Origin: Dyadobacter sp. CY345
GTDB taxonomy: Bacteria > Bacteroidota > Bacteroidia > Cytophagales > Spirosomataceae
DNA: 64,000 nt
Direction: 5' to 3'
Assembly (NCBI RefSeq): GCF_021502725.1
Contig: NZ_JAKFFS010000004.1
Span: 620,001 to 684,000 of the forward strand
Both the position numbers and the translations under genes were made by a program. Each line of letters starts with the position of its first letter. Positions within the stretch are counted from its first letter, which is position 1. Positions 1-8,917 of the stretch are shown here, one piece after another. The notes under the pieces were generated by a model. It was given only the letters and a program-made list of their open reading frames with translations. It did not search any database and was not told where the DNA came from.

Positions 1-672
1 CATTTGCGTGCTTTGTCCGGCAGGGGCGAAAAGCGGTGCAGATTTGAATATTTTCGATTCTTCCTTCGTCCTGATGATTTCCTTTTTCAGGTAAGTCATC
101 GGCTCAATCATGTCCTTTATATTCTTATCCGGTGCCAATAATTTCAATCCGCTTTCCGTAGGAATTTCAATATTAACGCTAAGTCTATCCGCCCACAAAC
201 CAGCCTCGTGCATTAATTCATCACTTGCGCCTGGTATTGTTTTGAGGTGGATATAACCATTGAATTTATTTTCCGTGCGAAGTTTCTTGGCGACAGAAAC
301 CAGCCTTTCCATCGTGTAATCAGCATTTTTAAAAATACCGGAACTAAGAAAAAGGCCTTCAATATAATTTCTGCGATAAAAATTCATCGTCAGATCGACG
401 ACTTCCTGAACCGTGAATGCGGCTCTTTTGATATCGTTGCTTTTTCGAGTGACACAATATGCACAATCAAAAATGCAATGGTTGGTAAGCAAAATTTTCA
501 GAAGAGATACGCAACGGCCATCTTCTGTGTAAGTATGACAGATTCCACTACCCGTTGCTTCACCTAATCCTTTGTTATGATTTTTACGCTTACTTCCACT
601 GGATGAACAGGATACGTCGTACTTGGCCGCATCAGCAAGAATTTCCAGCTTCTCATGAAGTCTTTCCGACAT
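1..672 (-). CDS. Radical SAM protein, putative DNA modification/repair type (3' end outside window)
   Basis: The frame is open from an ATG at 672 to base 1 (224 codons visible), and the C-terminus lies outside the window. A CX3CX2C cluster, C66-IFD-C70-AY-C73, is the radical SAM [4Fe-4S] site that cleaves S-adenosylmethionine. The N-terminus (MSERLHEKLEILADAAKYD) and the spacing of the cluster resemble the putative DNA modification/repair radical SAM family (TIGR03916 type), which is usually encoded next to a uracil-DNA-glycosylase-like partner; that partner would lie left of the window and cannot be checked. The substrate of the family is not firmly known. The gene has its own promoter and a palindrome at 696-720. 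Confidence is high for radical SAM and moderate for the repair subfamily. Confidence 0.85.
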   Translation of the reverse strand, partial: MSERLHEKLEILADAAKYDVSCSSSGSKRKNHNKGLGEATGSGICHTYTEDGRCVSLLKILLTNHCIFDCAYCVTRKSNDIKRAAFTVQEVVDLTMNFYRRNYIEGLFLSSGIFKNADYTMERLVSVAKKLRTENKFNGYIHLKTIPGASDELMHEAGLWADRLSVNIEIPTESGLKLLAPDKNIKDMIEPMTYLKKEIIRTKEESKIFKSAPLFAPAGQSTQM

Positions 673-695
673 ATCGATGTTCTAACGTTTGTTGA

Positions 696-720
696 TGATA
701 CTATTAGTATCACAAAGATA
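696..720 (-). promoter_or_regulatory. Promoter -7 box with a perfect palindromic operator
   Basis: On the minus strand TATCTTTG (720 to 713) is an exact Bacteroidota -7 element (TAnnTTTG). It abuts a perfect palindrome, TGATACTA-T-TAGTATCA (696-712), so the transcription start would fall inside the palindrome, as expected of a repressor operator. A further half site, TGATACT, is at 730-736. The radical SAM gene starts 24 bases downstream. The regulator is unknown. Confidence 0.5.
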
Positions 721-785
721 ATAAAATTTTGATACTGAAATGAACTTTGAAAGAATTTTTTTGATATAATTCGTAGGTCATTTAC

Positions 786-1715
786 CTAATTATCGACAAC
801 ATTTCCTTTGCTGTCAATACTTTCCATAAACTGATGAATTTGATTATAACGCTTGTTCCATGGATTGAAAAACTGGGTTATCATAGGAATGTGTTTTTTG
901 CCTTTCAAAATTTCATAGGGCGTTTCCGGAGCATATTCTAGTAAAGCCTTGATGAATTTTTCATTACTGGAAGCGATGGATGGATAAGTTTTTTCACCCC
1001 TGAGAATCGTCATCGGAGGCATTCCTTTATGCAAATGATAAAGCGGCGAAGCGTCTTTCCAGTTTTTCTGATCAGGTGTAAAAGTTTTAAGATAGGTGTT
1101 GTCGTTTGAAAACTTTTCTTCCAAAAGATAACCATACATATCCAGTCCCGCTGCGTCGATTAATATCAGTCCCCTGATCGGATTTTCCATTCCCAGTTTT
1201 TTAAAATATTTGTCATCAATAGAAATAAGTGCTGCCAGATGTCCGCCAGCCGAATGCCCTGAGATGAATATCCGGTCAGGATTTCCACCATAATTATGAA
1301 TATTTTCTTTTACCCATTTGACCGATTTCGCTGAATATTCAGCCATTTCCTTGTAAGTCGCAGATGGACTTAATGGATAATCGATGATAACATAAACAAT
1401 GTCTTTTTTCGTCCAGTTGCGTCCCATCAGACTATACTGGGATTTTTTACCCGAATTCCAGTTTCCGCCATGGATAAATATCAGAACATCTTTTGGTGAT
1501 TTTGGTTTATTTGGTTCGAAAATATTCAGCTCCTGATCCGGAATTTTGCCAGTTGCTTTCGCATAAATGATATTCTTATGCGCTTTATTTCCCAAAAAAG
1601 TACAGCCTGAAAGTGTTAACAAAAAGGCTCCGAATAATATTAGTATGATGATGATGCTGACACGTGTTTTTGAACTCACAGATCCGGACTTTTTGATTTT
1701 GATATATAATAACAT
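786..1715 (-). CDS. Alpha/beta hydrolase (esterase/lipase type), lipoprotein
   Basis: Serine hydrolase of the BD-FAE/hormone-sensitive-lipase-like group. The oxyanion-hole motif is FIHGGNWNSG, the nucleophile elbow is GHSAGGH, and a GKKH near the C-terminus probably carries the catalytic histidine. The N-terminus has a hydrophobic stretch ending in LSGC, a lipobox, so the protein is probably anchored to a membrane and faces the periplasm or surface. A longer frame reaches a GTG at 1775, but that codon lies inside the terminator hairpin of the next gene, so the ATG at 1715 (309 aa) is preferred. The substrate is probably an ester or acylated sugar, which is inference only. Confidence 0.8.
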   Translation of the reverse strand: MLLYIKIKKSGSVSSKTRVSIIIILILFGAFLLTLSGCTFLGNKAHKNIIYAKATGKIPDQELNIFEPNKPKSPKDVLIFIHGGNWNSGKKSQYSLMGRNWTKKDIVYVIIDYPLSPSATYKEMAEYSAKSVKWVKENIHNYGGNPDRIFISGHSAGGHLAALISIDDKYFKKLGMENPIRGLILIDAAGLDMYGYLLEEKFSNDNTYLKTFTPDQKNWKDASPLYHLHKGMPPMTILRGEKTYPSIASSNEKFIKALLEYAPETPYEILKGKKHIPMITQFFNPWNKRYNQIHQFMESIDSKGNVVDN

Positions 1716-1766
1716 ACGTTGGACGGATGTCTGTGGATTTAATTTTATGAAAACATATGGCAATAA

Positions 1767-1800
1767 AAAATCCACTGATTGGTGAAAATCAGTGGATTTT
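1767..1800 (-). terminator. Rho-independent terminator of the CDGSH gene
   Basis: A perfect 14-bp inverted repeat (arms 1767-1780 and 1787-1800, loop GGTGAA) is followed on the minus strand by a T-rich tract. It lies 20 bases after the CDGSH gene stop. It also makes the GTG at 1775 an unlikely start for the hydrolase. Confidence 0.8.
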
Positions 1801-1819
1801 AAATAGAATTTTTTCTAGC

Positions 1820-2044
1820 CTAAACCTTTTTCGGAGGCAGATTAAATGCAACTGCATTATGCTCAAAATGTCCTTTGTGGGAACCGTCGCAGAAAGGTTT
1901 GTTAGCTGACATACCGCAGCGGCAGATCGAAACCACAGTCCTTCCTTCCAATCCGTACACATTTCCTTGTGCGTCTACGATTTCAAAATCTCCGTCAACT
2001 TTCAGAGATCCGTTGTTATTTACGGTAAGCTTTACTTTTGTCAT
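1820..2044 (-). CDS. CDGSH iron-sulfur domain protein
   Basis: A 74-aa protein made almost entirely of one CDGSH domain. CRCGMSANKPFCDGSHKGHF contains the C-X-C-X(n)-P-X-C-D-G-S-H pattern whose three cysteines and one histidine ligate a [2Fe-2S] cluster, as in mitoNEET. Bacterial single-domain members are thought to act in iron-sulfur or redox handling, but the exact role is unknown. The gene is monocistronic, with a -7 promoter box at 2061-2068 and a strong terminator behind it. Confidence 0.9.
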   Translation of the reverse strand: MTKVKLTVNNNGSLKVDGDFEIVDAQGNVYGLEGRTVVSICRCGMSANKPFCDGSHKGHFEHNAVAFNLPPKKV

Positions 2045-2060
2045 GATGAATAATTTTGCC

Positions 2061-2068
2061 CAAAGGTA
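2061..2068 (-). promoter_or_regulatory. Bacteroidota -7 promoter element of the CDGSH gene
   Basis: Minus-strand TACCTTTG matches TAnnTTTG exactly and lies 17 bases before the ATG at 2044. No clear -33 TTG is seen at the usual distance. Confidence 0.45.
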
Positions 2069-2151
2069 ACAATCGTAATGGATGGAGAGTTATCACTGAG
2101 CTAATTTAGCATCAGTACAAATCTAATTATCGTTTCTGGACCAGGCAGGTT

Positions 2152-4122
2152 TCAAAGTCTTAGCTGCTTTCGAATCACGCTGGTTAATTCGTCTATCTTG
2201 AATGGTTTCGTTACGAAATCATCGAAATTACAATCCAGAATATCTTGTGTTGTCCGGGCAAAAGTATCCGCAGTGAGAGCCACAATCGGCACTGCATCCA
2301 AGTGAGGAAATGAGCTGCGGATGAATTTAATGGTTGTCATTCCATCCATCACCGGCATTTGTAAATCCATTAGCACCAGATCAAAACTGCGAACCTGTAA
2401 AGTGCTTAAAACCTCCTGGCCGTTGTTGCAAATTATAAAATCTGCTTCCCATTTAGTTAATAAGTGTTTTAATAACAGCTGATTAGCTAAAATGTCCTCG
2501 GCTACTATTACACTAAACCCTTTGAGTGAAAAGGGAGTATCATTATTCAGTAAATTTTTTATTGGAAGAATTTCTCCTCGTCTGAACGTAAGTTTTACAC
2601 TGAATTTACTTCCGGAGCCCAGTTCGCTTTCAGCTGTAATTTCTCCTTCCATAAGCTCGGCTATCTTTCTTGTGATACTCAGCCCAAGTCCGGTTCCTCC
2701 AAAATATTTTGCTGCATTATTGTTATGTGCCTGAGAAAAGCTGTCGAAGATCATGCACAATTTGTCGTCTGAGATTCCAATACCCGAATCTGAAACCTGA
2801 ATATTTAAATCTACCAGATCTGACTGCTGACTAATCACATCAATTTTCAGTTTTACAAATCCACTGGAAGTGAATTTAAGTGCATTCCCGATCAGGTTGA
2901 CCATTATCTGGTTTAATCTGTAAGCGTCACCAATCAGGATCGGAGGGATCTTTTCATCAATTTCAAATATCAGTTTTAACCCCTTATCCTGCGCCTTAAA
3001 TTCAAATGTCTGATAGAGGTATTGAAGTTTTTCACGAAGATCAAATTCGAAGTTTTCAATACTGAATTTTCCTGCTTCTATCTTTGAAATATCTAAAATA
3101 TCATTCAATATAACCATCAGATTATCAGCTGAATATTTGATTGTGTTCAGATACTGAGAGTCCTGTTCAGAAAAATTGCTGGTCAATAATAAATCTGTAA
3201 ACCCGATAATAGCATTCATTGGTGTACGGATTTCATGGCTCATCGTTGACAGGAAATCTGACTTAATCCGCGCAGCTTCTTCTGCTTCTTTTTTAGCGTT
3301 AATGAGTTCTGTTTCTGCAATTTTTCTGCTCGTGATGTCAATCGCAGTCCCAAGGACTTCCTGAACTTCGCCCGCTTTGTTTCTTTTAAAAGGTACTTCG
3401 CGGGTTATAATCCATACGTCGCAGCCGTTTTTATGTTTTAACCTGAATTCCTTCTCAATTACTTCGCCATCTTTCAGGTTGTACCTGATTTGATTATAAT
3501 GTTTTTTAAATATTTGAAGGTCTTGGCAATCAATTAAATCAATGAATGCAAACGAATTTCCTGATCCGGTTTCTTCGATACTATACCCTAAAATTTCTCC
3601 GATCTGATGGTTATGAAAGATGTTTGTCCATTTTTTTATATCGATCACGTAAATGATATTGGGAGAAAGCTGGGCGACTTTTTGAATAAATTCTTCTTTT
3701 TCCGCAAGTTCTTTTTGCGCTATTTCTCTTTCCATCTCCACGTCCAGCATCTGGCTCATTGTATGGAAAGTTTTGGTAAGTTTTTCAGGGTTTATCTCTG
3801 CTTTTGGAAAATATTCCATAGCTCCGGCTTTCATCATCTCGACAGCAATACGCTCGTCACCCTGGGACGTCAACACGATAACAGGCAATTTGGGAGCAAT
3901 TTTTTTGATCTTTTTAAGCAACTCCAAGCCATTGGTTTTAGGCAGTTGATAGTCAATAAAAATGCAGGTTGGCAGCCATTTTTCAAGTGTTTTTATGGCT
4001 TCTTCTGCATATTTACAAACACGTATTTCCAGAATTTCCACATTACATTTTCCTACCGCGCGCCGAAATTCCATGGCGTCGATCATATCATCCTCTACTA
4101 ATAAAATATTTAATGATGTCAT
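2152..4122 (-). CDS. Hybrid sensor histidine kinase (REC-PAS-HisKA-HATPase-REC)
   Basis: A 656-aa cytoplasmic hybrid kinase. Its order is an N-terminal receiver (residues 5-120, phosphoacceptor D57 in CIFIDYQLP), a PAS domain (about 145-270), a dimerisation/phosphotransfer domain with H296 (TMSHEIRTPMNAIIGF), an HATPase with N and G boxes (DSGIGI, GGTGLGLSI), and a C-terminal receiver with D586 (LVLMDLQMPVMDG). There is no membrane segment, so its input is probably phosphotransfer to the N-terminal receiver plus a PAS signal. It is the last gene of the operon that starts with the FIST gene, 28 bases after the single-domain receiver. No DNA-binding output domain is present. Output may go to another phosphotransfer protein outside the window. 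Confidence 0.92.
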   Translation of the reverse strand: MTSLNILLVEDDMIDAMEFRRAVGKCNVEILEIRVCKYAEEAIKTLEKWLPTCIFIDYQLPKTNGLELLKKIKKIAPKLPVIVLTSQGDERIAVEMMKAGAMEYFPKAEINPEKLTKTFHTMSQMLDVEMEREIAQKELAEKEEFIQKVAQLSPNIIYVIDIKKWTNIFHNHQIGEILGYSIEETGSGNSFAFIDLIDCQDLQIFKKHYNQIRYNLKDGEVIEKEFRLKHKNGCDVWIITREVPFKRNKAGEVQEVLGTAIDITSRKIAETELINAKKEAEEAARIKSDFLSTMSHEIRTPMNAIIGFTDLLLTSNFSEQDSQYLNTIKYSADNLMVILNDILDISKIEAGKFSIENFEFDLREKLQYLYQTFEFKAQDKGLKLIFEIDEKIPPILIGDAYRLNQIMVNLIGNALKFTSSGFVKLKIDVISQQSDLVDLNIQVSDSGIGISDDKLCMIFDSFSQAHNNNAAKYFGGTGLGLSITRKIAELMEGEITAESELGSGSKFSVKLTFRRGEILPIKNLLNNDTPFSLKGFSVIVAEDILANQLLLKHLLTKWEADFIICNNGQEVLSTLQVRSFDLVLMDLQMPVMDGMTTIKFIRSSFPHLDAVPIVALTADTFARTTQDILDCNFDDFVTKPFKIDELTSVIRKQLRL

Positions 4123-4150
4123 ATTATTTGCCAGAAGAGGGTTTATGGGG

Positions 4151-4582
4151 TTATTCAGGGTACTCGCAAAGTGTCCAGTAACTTTTCAAGGTAGAAACGG
4201 CTGCAATGAAACGATCCATGGAAAGTGGCTTCAAAATGTAACCGGCAACATTTAGATTAAACGCATCTATTTTGTCGCCGTCTTCATTCGATGTAGTCAT
4301 CACAAAAACTGATAATGCCGCAAGTTCAGAATCCTGGCGAATCTCTTTAAGAAATTCGATTCCTCCCATTTTCGGCATATTCAGGTCAAGCAGCACTATT
4401 CTCGGTTTTGGAGCATCCGTTTCGGTAGACCTCAACAGTTCCAGCGCCTCGATTCCATTATGTGCGACAACGAGCGGATTGGAAATGTTATTCTTTTTAA
4501 AGGCTCGTTTCACGTTCATGATATCGACCTCATCATCTTCAACCAGCAAAATTGTCATAGGAACAGGGTTTGGAATGGACAT
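4151..4582 (-). CDS. Single-domain response regulator, Rcp1-like
   Basis: A 143-aa stand-alone receiver. Acidic pocket EDDE is at residues 15-18, the phosphoacceptor is D66 in VLLDLNMPKMGG, and the conserved lysine lies in YILKPL. The motif style, including NPLVVAHNGIEAL, is that of Rcp1-type receivers that partner phytochrome-like kinases. It lies between the PAS kinase (52-base gap) and the hybrid kinase (28-base gap), so the simplest reading is a phosphate carrier or a motility or adaptor output in the same pathway. It has no output domain. Confidence 0.92.
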   Translation of the reverse strand: MSIPNPVPMTILLVEDDEVDIMNVKRAFKKNNISNPLVVAHNGIEALELLRSTETDAPKPRIVLLDLNMPKMGGIEFLKEIRQDSELAALSVFVMTTSNEDGDKIDAFNLNVAGYILKPLSMDRFIAAVSTLKSYWTLCEYPE

Positions 4583-4634
4583 TTGTTCAGATTTTTATAG
4601 TTGGGACTAATTAGTGTAGTTGTTAGGTGAATTT

Positions 4635-6326
4635 TCAAACTTCGTTTTTTTCAAGAGCCGGCCAGGTGAAATGAAAAGTGGTGCCTATTCCCATCGTTGA
4701 CTCTATCCAGATTCTAGCATGCTTCTCATCCAGAATTTTTTTGACAATAGCTAAACCAACGCCGGTACTTTCAAATTCATCGCGGGATTGCAATGTCTGG
4801 AAAATGACGAATATTTTATCATGGAATTCAGGACTTATTCCGGGACCATTATCCCGGACAAAAAATTCCAGTTCATGATTATTATTTTTCCATCCAATCG
4901 TGATTTCAATATCGGGTTTGTCGTTGTATTTAATTCCGTTTGAAATCAGATTCTGGAGAATTTGTATTAGTGTAATTTTCTCAGATACCATTTCAAGATC
5001 GGGGTTGCCTTCGAGCTTAAATTCAATTTGTTTTTTAGAACTGAATGTTTCGCAAAGATCATCGATAACGGATTTTACCAGAAATTTCTCTTTATTGGTT
5101 TTAATTCGCCCCGCTCTTGAATAGGACAAAATTCCGTTGATCAGACCTTCCATCCGATGCACGCGTCCTCGCAACAGCCGAAACTGATCTTTGGTATCAC
5201 CTTCCAGAAGATCAGTGATATCTTCCTCAATCCATTCCGATAAGTTATTGATCGCACGCAATGGGGCTTTTAAATCATGACTGACAACGTATGCGAATTG
5301 ATCGAGCTCGGCATTGATCCTTTCAAGATCACGCATGTAAGATTTCAGTTTCATTTCAGCTTCTACCCTTTCAGATATATCCTGAATAAACGCCAGGATG
5401 TATCCCTGTCCCTCTGACTCATAATATTTGACACTTGCCTCCACAGGAAATGTTGAGCCGTCTTGTCTTTTATGAACGCCGTTTATCATCATCTTCGACA
5501 TTCCTTTGAGCGTTTCAACATGCTCCTGCCATGCTGCATGGTCTTCAAATATTTTTTCAATCCCGCTGATATGCGTGCCTATAACTTCTTCCTGAGATTT
5601 ACCTAAACGCCTGGCCGCCTCCTGATTTATAAATAGTAATTTTCCCTGATCGTCCGAAACCTGAACAGCCTCGCTGGATTCATTGAACCAGTCTACCATT
5701 CTGTTAATCTCTGCTTCTTGTTTTTTTCGTGCTGTAATGTCGCTTAGCGTACCAATAAATCCAAGGATATCATTTTTTGAAGATAGTTGAGCCGACATAG
5801 TCAGTTCAAGCCACTTTTCTTTATTATCTCCGGTTTTTAAAATGAAGGTTTCCTGAATGGATTTTATCTGGCCGGTAAATAGTAAATTAAGCGTATTTTG
5901 GGCGTCCTGGCTAACGTGGAATTCTTTCCAGTTTTTGTTCAAACTTTCAGAAATTTCAAATCCGGTAACCTTTTTCCACGCATTATTGAGATAAATTATC
6001 TTTCCATCTTTGTTAAGCTGAATAAGCACTTCGGAAATACTGTTTGCTACTTCTTCAAGCCGTCTGTTTGTCGAAGCCGCTTCTTCCGTTTTTTCGTCTG
6101 CGATCTTGATCAGTTCACGGTTTGCTTTGAATAATTCCGAAGAGCTCTGTTCAAGAATATGCTCCACGCGCGACATATCATCCTGAAATTCCAGATATGC
6201 TTGATTTACAGAAGCAAGAAATTCCTGAATTTCCGGATTTTCTGCCAGTTCAGCAGACAAAGATTTTCGGATCTGTCGTTTTAGGAGGCGGTGATATGTT
6301 ATTTCCGTTGTTTCTGGTGCAGTCAT
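4635..6326 (-). CDS. PAS-domain sensor histidine kinase (phytochrome-like kinase module)
   Basis: A 563-aa cytoplasmic kinase. A charged coiled-coil-like stretch (about 45-95) precedes two PAS/PAC domains (about 90-205 and 208-325). A transmitter follows with H350 in YVVSHDLKAPLRAI, the HisKA style common in phytochrome-associated kinases, then an HATPase with NLISNGIKYND, DNGPGI and TGVGLAIV boxes. There is no chromophore GAF/PHY domain and no membrane segment. It starts 3 bases after the FIST gene ends, which implies translational coupling. It probably receives its signal from the FIST protein and phosphorylates the next-door receiver. Confidence 0.92.
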   Translation of the reverse strand: MTAPETTEITYHRLLKRQIRKSLSAELAENPEIQEFLASVNQAYLEFQDDMSRVEHILEQSSSELFKANRELIKIADEKTEEAASTNRRLEEVANSISEVLIQLNKDGKIIYLNNAWKKVTGFEISESLNKNWKEFHVSQDAQNTLNLLFTGQIKSIQETFILKTGDNKEKWLELTMSAQLSSKNDILGFIGTLSDITARKKQEAEINRMVDWFNESSEAVQVSDDQGKLLFINQEAARRLGKSQEEVIGTHISGIEKIFEDHAAWQEHVETLKGMSKMMINGVHKRQDGSTFPVEASVKYYESEGQGYILAFIQDISERVEAEMKLKSYMRDLERINAELDQFAYVVSHDLKAPLRAINNLSEWIEEDITDLLEGDTKDQFRLLRGRVHRMEGLINGILSYSRAGRIKTNKEKFLVKSVIDDLCETFSSKKQIEFKLEGNPDLEMVSEKITLIQILQNLISNGIKYNDKPDIEITIGWKNNNHELEFFVRDNGPGISPEFHDKIFVIFQTLQSRDEFESTGVGLAIVKKILDEKHARIWIESTMGIGTTFHFTWPALEKNEV

Positions 6327-6329
6327 AAG

Positions 6330-7454
6330 TTAAGATTCACGGAAAGTTGTGATGGTCATGGTCTGGTTATGAAGCTCGCAAACTGCATTCTGGTTGAAAG
6401 GCCCAATTTCTCCATAGGAATAAAAACCGGTCATAACAGGTTTCTCGAGAACTGCTGATACGCATTCCACTTCTTCTTCAACAATTTGTTTTAACACCAG
6501 TTTTCTTCCCACGCAACTCACGAGAAGAGCAAATTCAGGAGACTCCACTTTTCCATTACGCGCGACAATGGCCGCTTCTTCTGCACCATTAATAAGTCTG
6601 TCCGTATTGGCTTTCATCAATCTTACGAATGAGCCTTCGGGGATATCACCCGCGAAAGTCAAGCTTTTTTCTCCTTCATTAATACCCAGAATCGTTCGAA
6701 CAACCGGGGTGCGGTCTTCACTATCCCGCATACTCAACGGAAACAGAAGTCCGGAAGAGGGGAGATCCTTTGCTTTATCTCCGAGAAAAGATTTGTATAG
6801 ATCCAGTGCCGGCTGTCCGTCAATTTCGAATAAAACATTTTCATGCGATCTGGTAACCAGGCGGTCCATGCCGAAACTGTCCCAGCCGCCGCGAGAGCCA
6901 AAGCCGATTTCTAATGACTCTCCATAGAAAGCAATGGCGGCAACACTTTCAGTAGCGACTGCGCCATCAGGCTCTATGATTACGGTTCTGGAAAAATTCG
7001 GTCCGTCACCGGCAAGTCCTCCTGTAAGTGTGACATGGTCGGGCAGCTGCGCCGCTATTCCTTTGACAAGGTCAGTTCCATTAACTTTCAGGCCGTCGGA
7101 AACGACAAAAACATGCTTTAAATTTTCAACTGGAAATTGAGAAACCAGCTTCTTGCCGGCCTCGAAACTGTCAAATCCGATCTCTTTCAAAGATACTTTT
7201 TTGGACTCAATTGTGGATTTTTCAAATTCAATTGCCGTCACGATAACTTTCCCATCGGTGACAGATTCACCCATGATTTCACCCGATGTTGAACAGCCTG
7301 TAAAAGCAGCGTCAGGATAATTATTTATAAGCTCGTTTGTGAGATTGCTTTTTTCAAGAATTTCCCTGTGTCCGAAAGCAAAAATCAGGTGAGGATTTAC
7401 GGTAAAGTTGTTGAGGGAATGTCCACCAGAGTAGATCAGTTGTTCAATTTTCAT
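6330..7454 (-). CDS. FIST-domain signal transduction protein (FIST_N + FIST_C)
   Basis: A 374-aa soluble protein that matches the FIST (F-box and intracellular signal transduction) sensory family. An N-terminal half (about 25-215) contains FTGCSTSGEI and VTLTGGLAGDG, and a C-terminal half (about 225-360) contains the conserved VSCVGRKLVL and GFYSYGEIGP. FIST domains are thought to bind small ligands, perhaps amino acids, in bacterial signalling. It is first in an operon with two kinases and a receiver, which supports a role as the sensor. A good promoter (TTG-N21-TACCTTG) lies at 7490-7521. Ligand identity is unknown. Confidence 0.92.
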   Translation of the reverse strand: MKIEQLIYSGGHSLNNFTVNPHLIFAFGHREILEKSNLTNELINNYPDAAFTGCSTSGEIMGESVTDGKVIVTAIEFEKSTIESKKVSLKEIGFDSFEAGKKLVSQFPVENLKHVFVVSDGLKVNGTDLVKGIAAQLPDHVTLTGGLAGDGPNFSRTVIIEPDGAVATESVAAIAFYGESLEIGFGSRGGWDSFGMDRLVTRSHENVLFEIDGQPALDLYKSFLGDKAKDLPSSGLLFPLSMRDSEDRTPVVRTILGINEGEKSLTFAGDIPEGSFVRLMKANTDRLINGAEEAAIVARNGKVESPEFALLVSCVGRKLVLKQIVEEEVECVSAVLEKPVMTGFYSYGEIGPFNQNAVCELHNQTMTITTFRES

Positions 7455-7489
7455 GTTGAGTAAAGTCGCTTTATAAGCTCGTTAGACAT

Positions 7490-7521
7490 ACAAGGTAACG
7501 AAAGTTTTCGACCTGTTTCAA
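7490..7521 (-). promoter_or_regulatory. Promoter of the FIST signalling operon
   Basis: On the minus strand TTG (7521-7519) is followed after 21 bases by TACCTTGT (7497-7490), close to the Bacteroidota consensus TTG-N19-21-TAnnTTTG. The ATG at 7454 lies about 35 bases beyond. Confidence 0.5.
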
Positions 7522-7573
7522 ATTAAATATGAACCGAGATTAATAATCTTTGGTTACAAATTTTTGCCGGTTT

Positions 7574-8917
7574 TTAACTAATCGATGGAAAAGAAATTCC
7601 CTTAATTTTTCGAAATAATTCTACTGCATATAGGTCGGTCATGCCAGACACAAAGTCCAATACCGTCTGGATTTTTGAGTACTCGTCGGTTGCGTTGGTG
7701 ATGAATTGTTTTGGGATTAATTCCACCAGTTTTTTTGAATAATGAGAATCGTTGTTCAGGTATGCCGGAATAAATTCTTCAAGAAGTCCGCCCATTACCT
7801 TATAACCAGCCACCTCGATTTGGACAACGGAAGAATAATTGTAGATTTTCTTTATCGAAATTGTTTCTATTTCTTTCATCACTGTGCGGTATGGCTCATT
7901 GATTTGATCAATCAGGGAATGATTAAATTCTCCGGCCAGAATCGACTCCTGTTCCCGATAAAAAAGCTCCGAACATTGGCCGATTAAAGTATTGATTGCC
8001 TTCGCACGAAGCAGACTTATTTTCGCATCATCATCATCGATATCATTCAGTCGTTCTTCTATTTTTGGATCATTTGAAAGCGGCAAAAGCAGATTTTTGA
8101 CCTCATCGTACGACAGGATTTTCAGGCGATGTGCGTCTTCCAGATCGATAATATTGTAACAGATATCATCTGCTGCTTCCACCAGAAACACGATTGGGTG
8201 TCGTTTGTAAATTAAATATTCACCGTCAACTTTGTTAAGGCCGAGTTCGGTCGCAATTTTAACAAAACCAGTTTGTTCGGATTGGAAAAAGCCATATTTT
8301 TTTCTGTAAATTTTGGTCTTGTCCTTCCCAGCGAGTGATTCGCAAGGATATTTTGCAATGGAAGCGAGCGTGGAATAGGTTAACGCAAAACTTCCATAAC
8401 CTTTTCCAGCATAAGGGTGCGTCAATATCCTGAAAGCATTTGCATTTCCTTCGAAATTTGTCAGGTCTTTCCATTGTGCCTCGGAGACCTTATCTTTATA
8501 GATCAGTCCTTCGCCATTTGTAAAATAATAAGAAATCGCTGCCTCTCCCGAATGCCCGAAAGCCGGATTTCCAAGATCGTGCGCCAGACAAGCAGCAGCA
8601 ACAATATTCCCAATTTCACTGATCAACGGAAGTTCTTCATCCAGATCGGGACGATCTTTTCTTAAACGATTATAAAAAATACGCCCTAAAGAACGTCCGA
8701 CACTGGCGACTTCGAGGCTATGCGTCAATCGGTTATGTACGAAAATACTTCCTGGCAAAGGGAAAACCTGCGTTTTATTTTGCAGCCTTCGAAATGGAGA
8801 AGAAAATATCAACCGGTCGTAGTCGCGCTGAAATTCCGATCTGGCTTCGGCCTGGTCCTCAATGTTTTTGTCTTCACTGCCCCAGCGTTTCGCCGAGAGT
8901 AATTTTTCCCAATTCAT
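7574..8917 (-). CDS. dgt: Deoxyguanosinetriphosphate triphosphohydrolase (dGTPase)
   Basis: A 447-aa HD-superfamily enzyme that hydrolyses dGTP (or other dNTPs) to the nucleoside and triphosphate, so controlling dNTP pools. Visible motifs are FRRLQNKTQVFPL, the metal ligand H66 in NRLTHSLEVASVGR, H113-D114 in LAHDLGNPAFGHSGE, and a later D in EAADDICYNIIDLEDA. The length fits the long dGTPase subfamily. It is a single gene with a 232-base gap upstream in which no strong promoter was found (CTTG in place of TTTG at 8959-8966). Confidence 0.93.
   Translation of the reverse strand: MNWEKLLSAKRWGSEDKNIEDQAEARSEFQRDYDRLIFSSPFRRLQNKTQVFPLPGSIFVHNRLTHSLEVASVGRSLGRIFYNRLRKDRPDLDEELPLISEIGNIVAAACLAHDLGNPAFGHSGEAAISYYFTNGEGLIYKDKVSEAQWKDLTNFEGNANAFRILTHPYAGKGYGSFALTYSTLASIAKYPCESLAGKDKTKIYRKKYGFFQSEQTGFVKIATELGLNKVDGEYLIYKRHPIVFLVEAADDICYNIIDLEDAHRLKILSYDEVKNLLLPLSNDPKIEERLNDIDDDDAKISLLRAKAINTLIGQCSELFYREQESILAGEFNHSLIDQINEPYRTVMKEIETISIKKIYNYSSVVQIEVAGYKVMGGLLEEFIPAYLNNDSHYSKKLVELIPKQFITNATDEYSKIQTVLDFVSGMTDLYAVELFRKIKGISFPSIS

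Noticed and set aside
247..567. 106-codon plus-strand frame near the left edge
   Set aside because: The minus strand encodes a radical SAM protein with an intact CX3CX2C motif across the same bases.
1716..1775. GTG start at 1775 for the lipoprotein hydrolase
   Set aside because: The codon lies within the terminator hairpin of the upstream gene, and the ATG at 1715 keeps the lipoprotein signal.
3607..4101. 164-codon plus-strand frame inside the hybrid kinase gene
   Set aside because: It is the mirror of conserved receiver and PAS coding sequence and has no family features.
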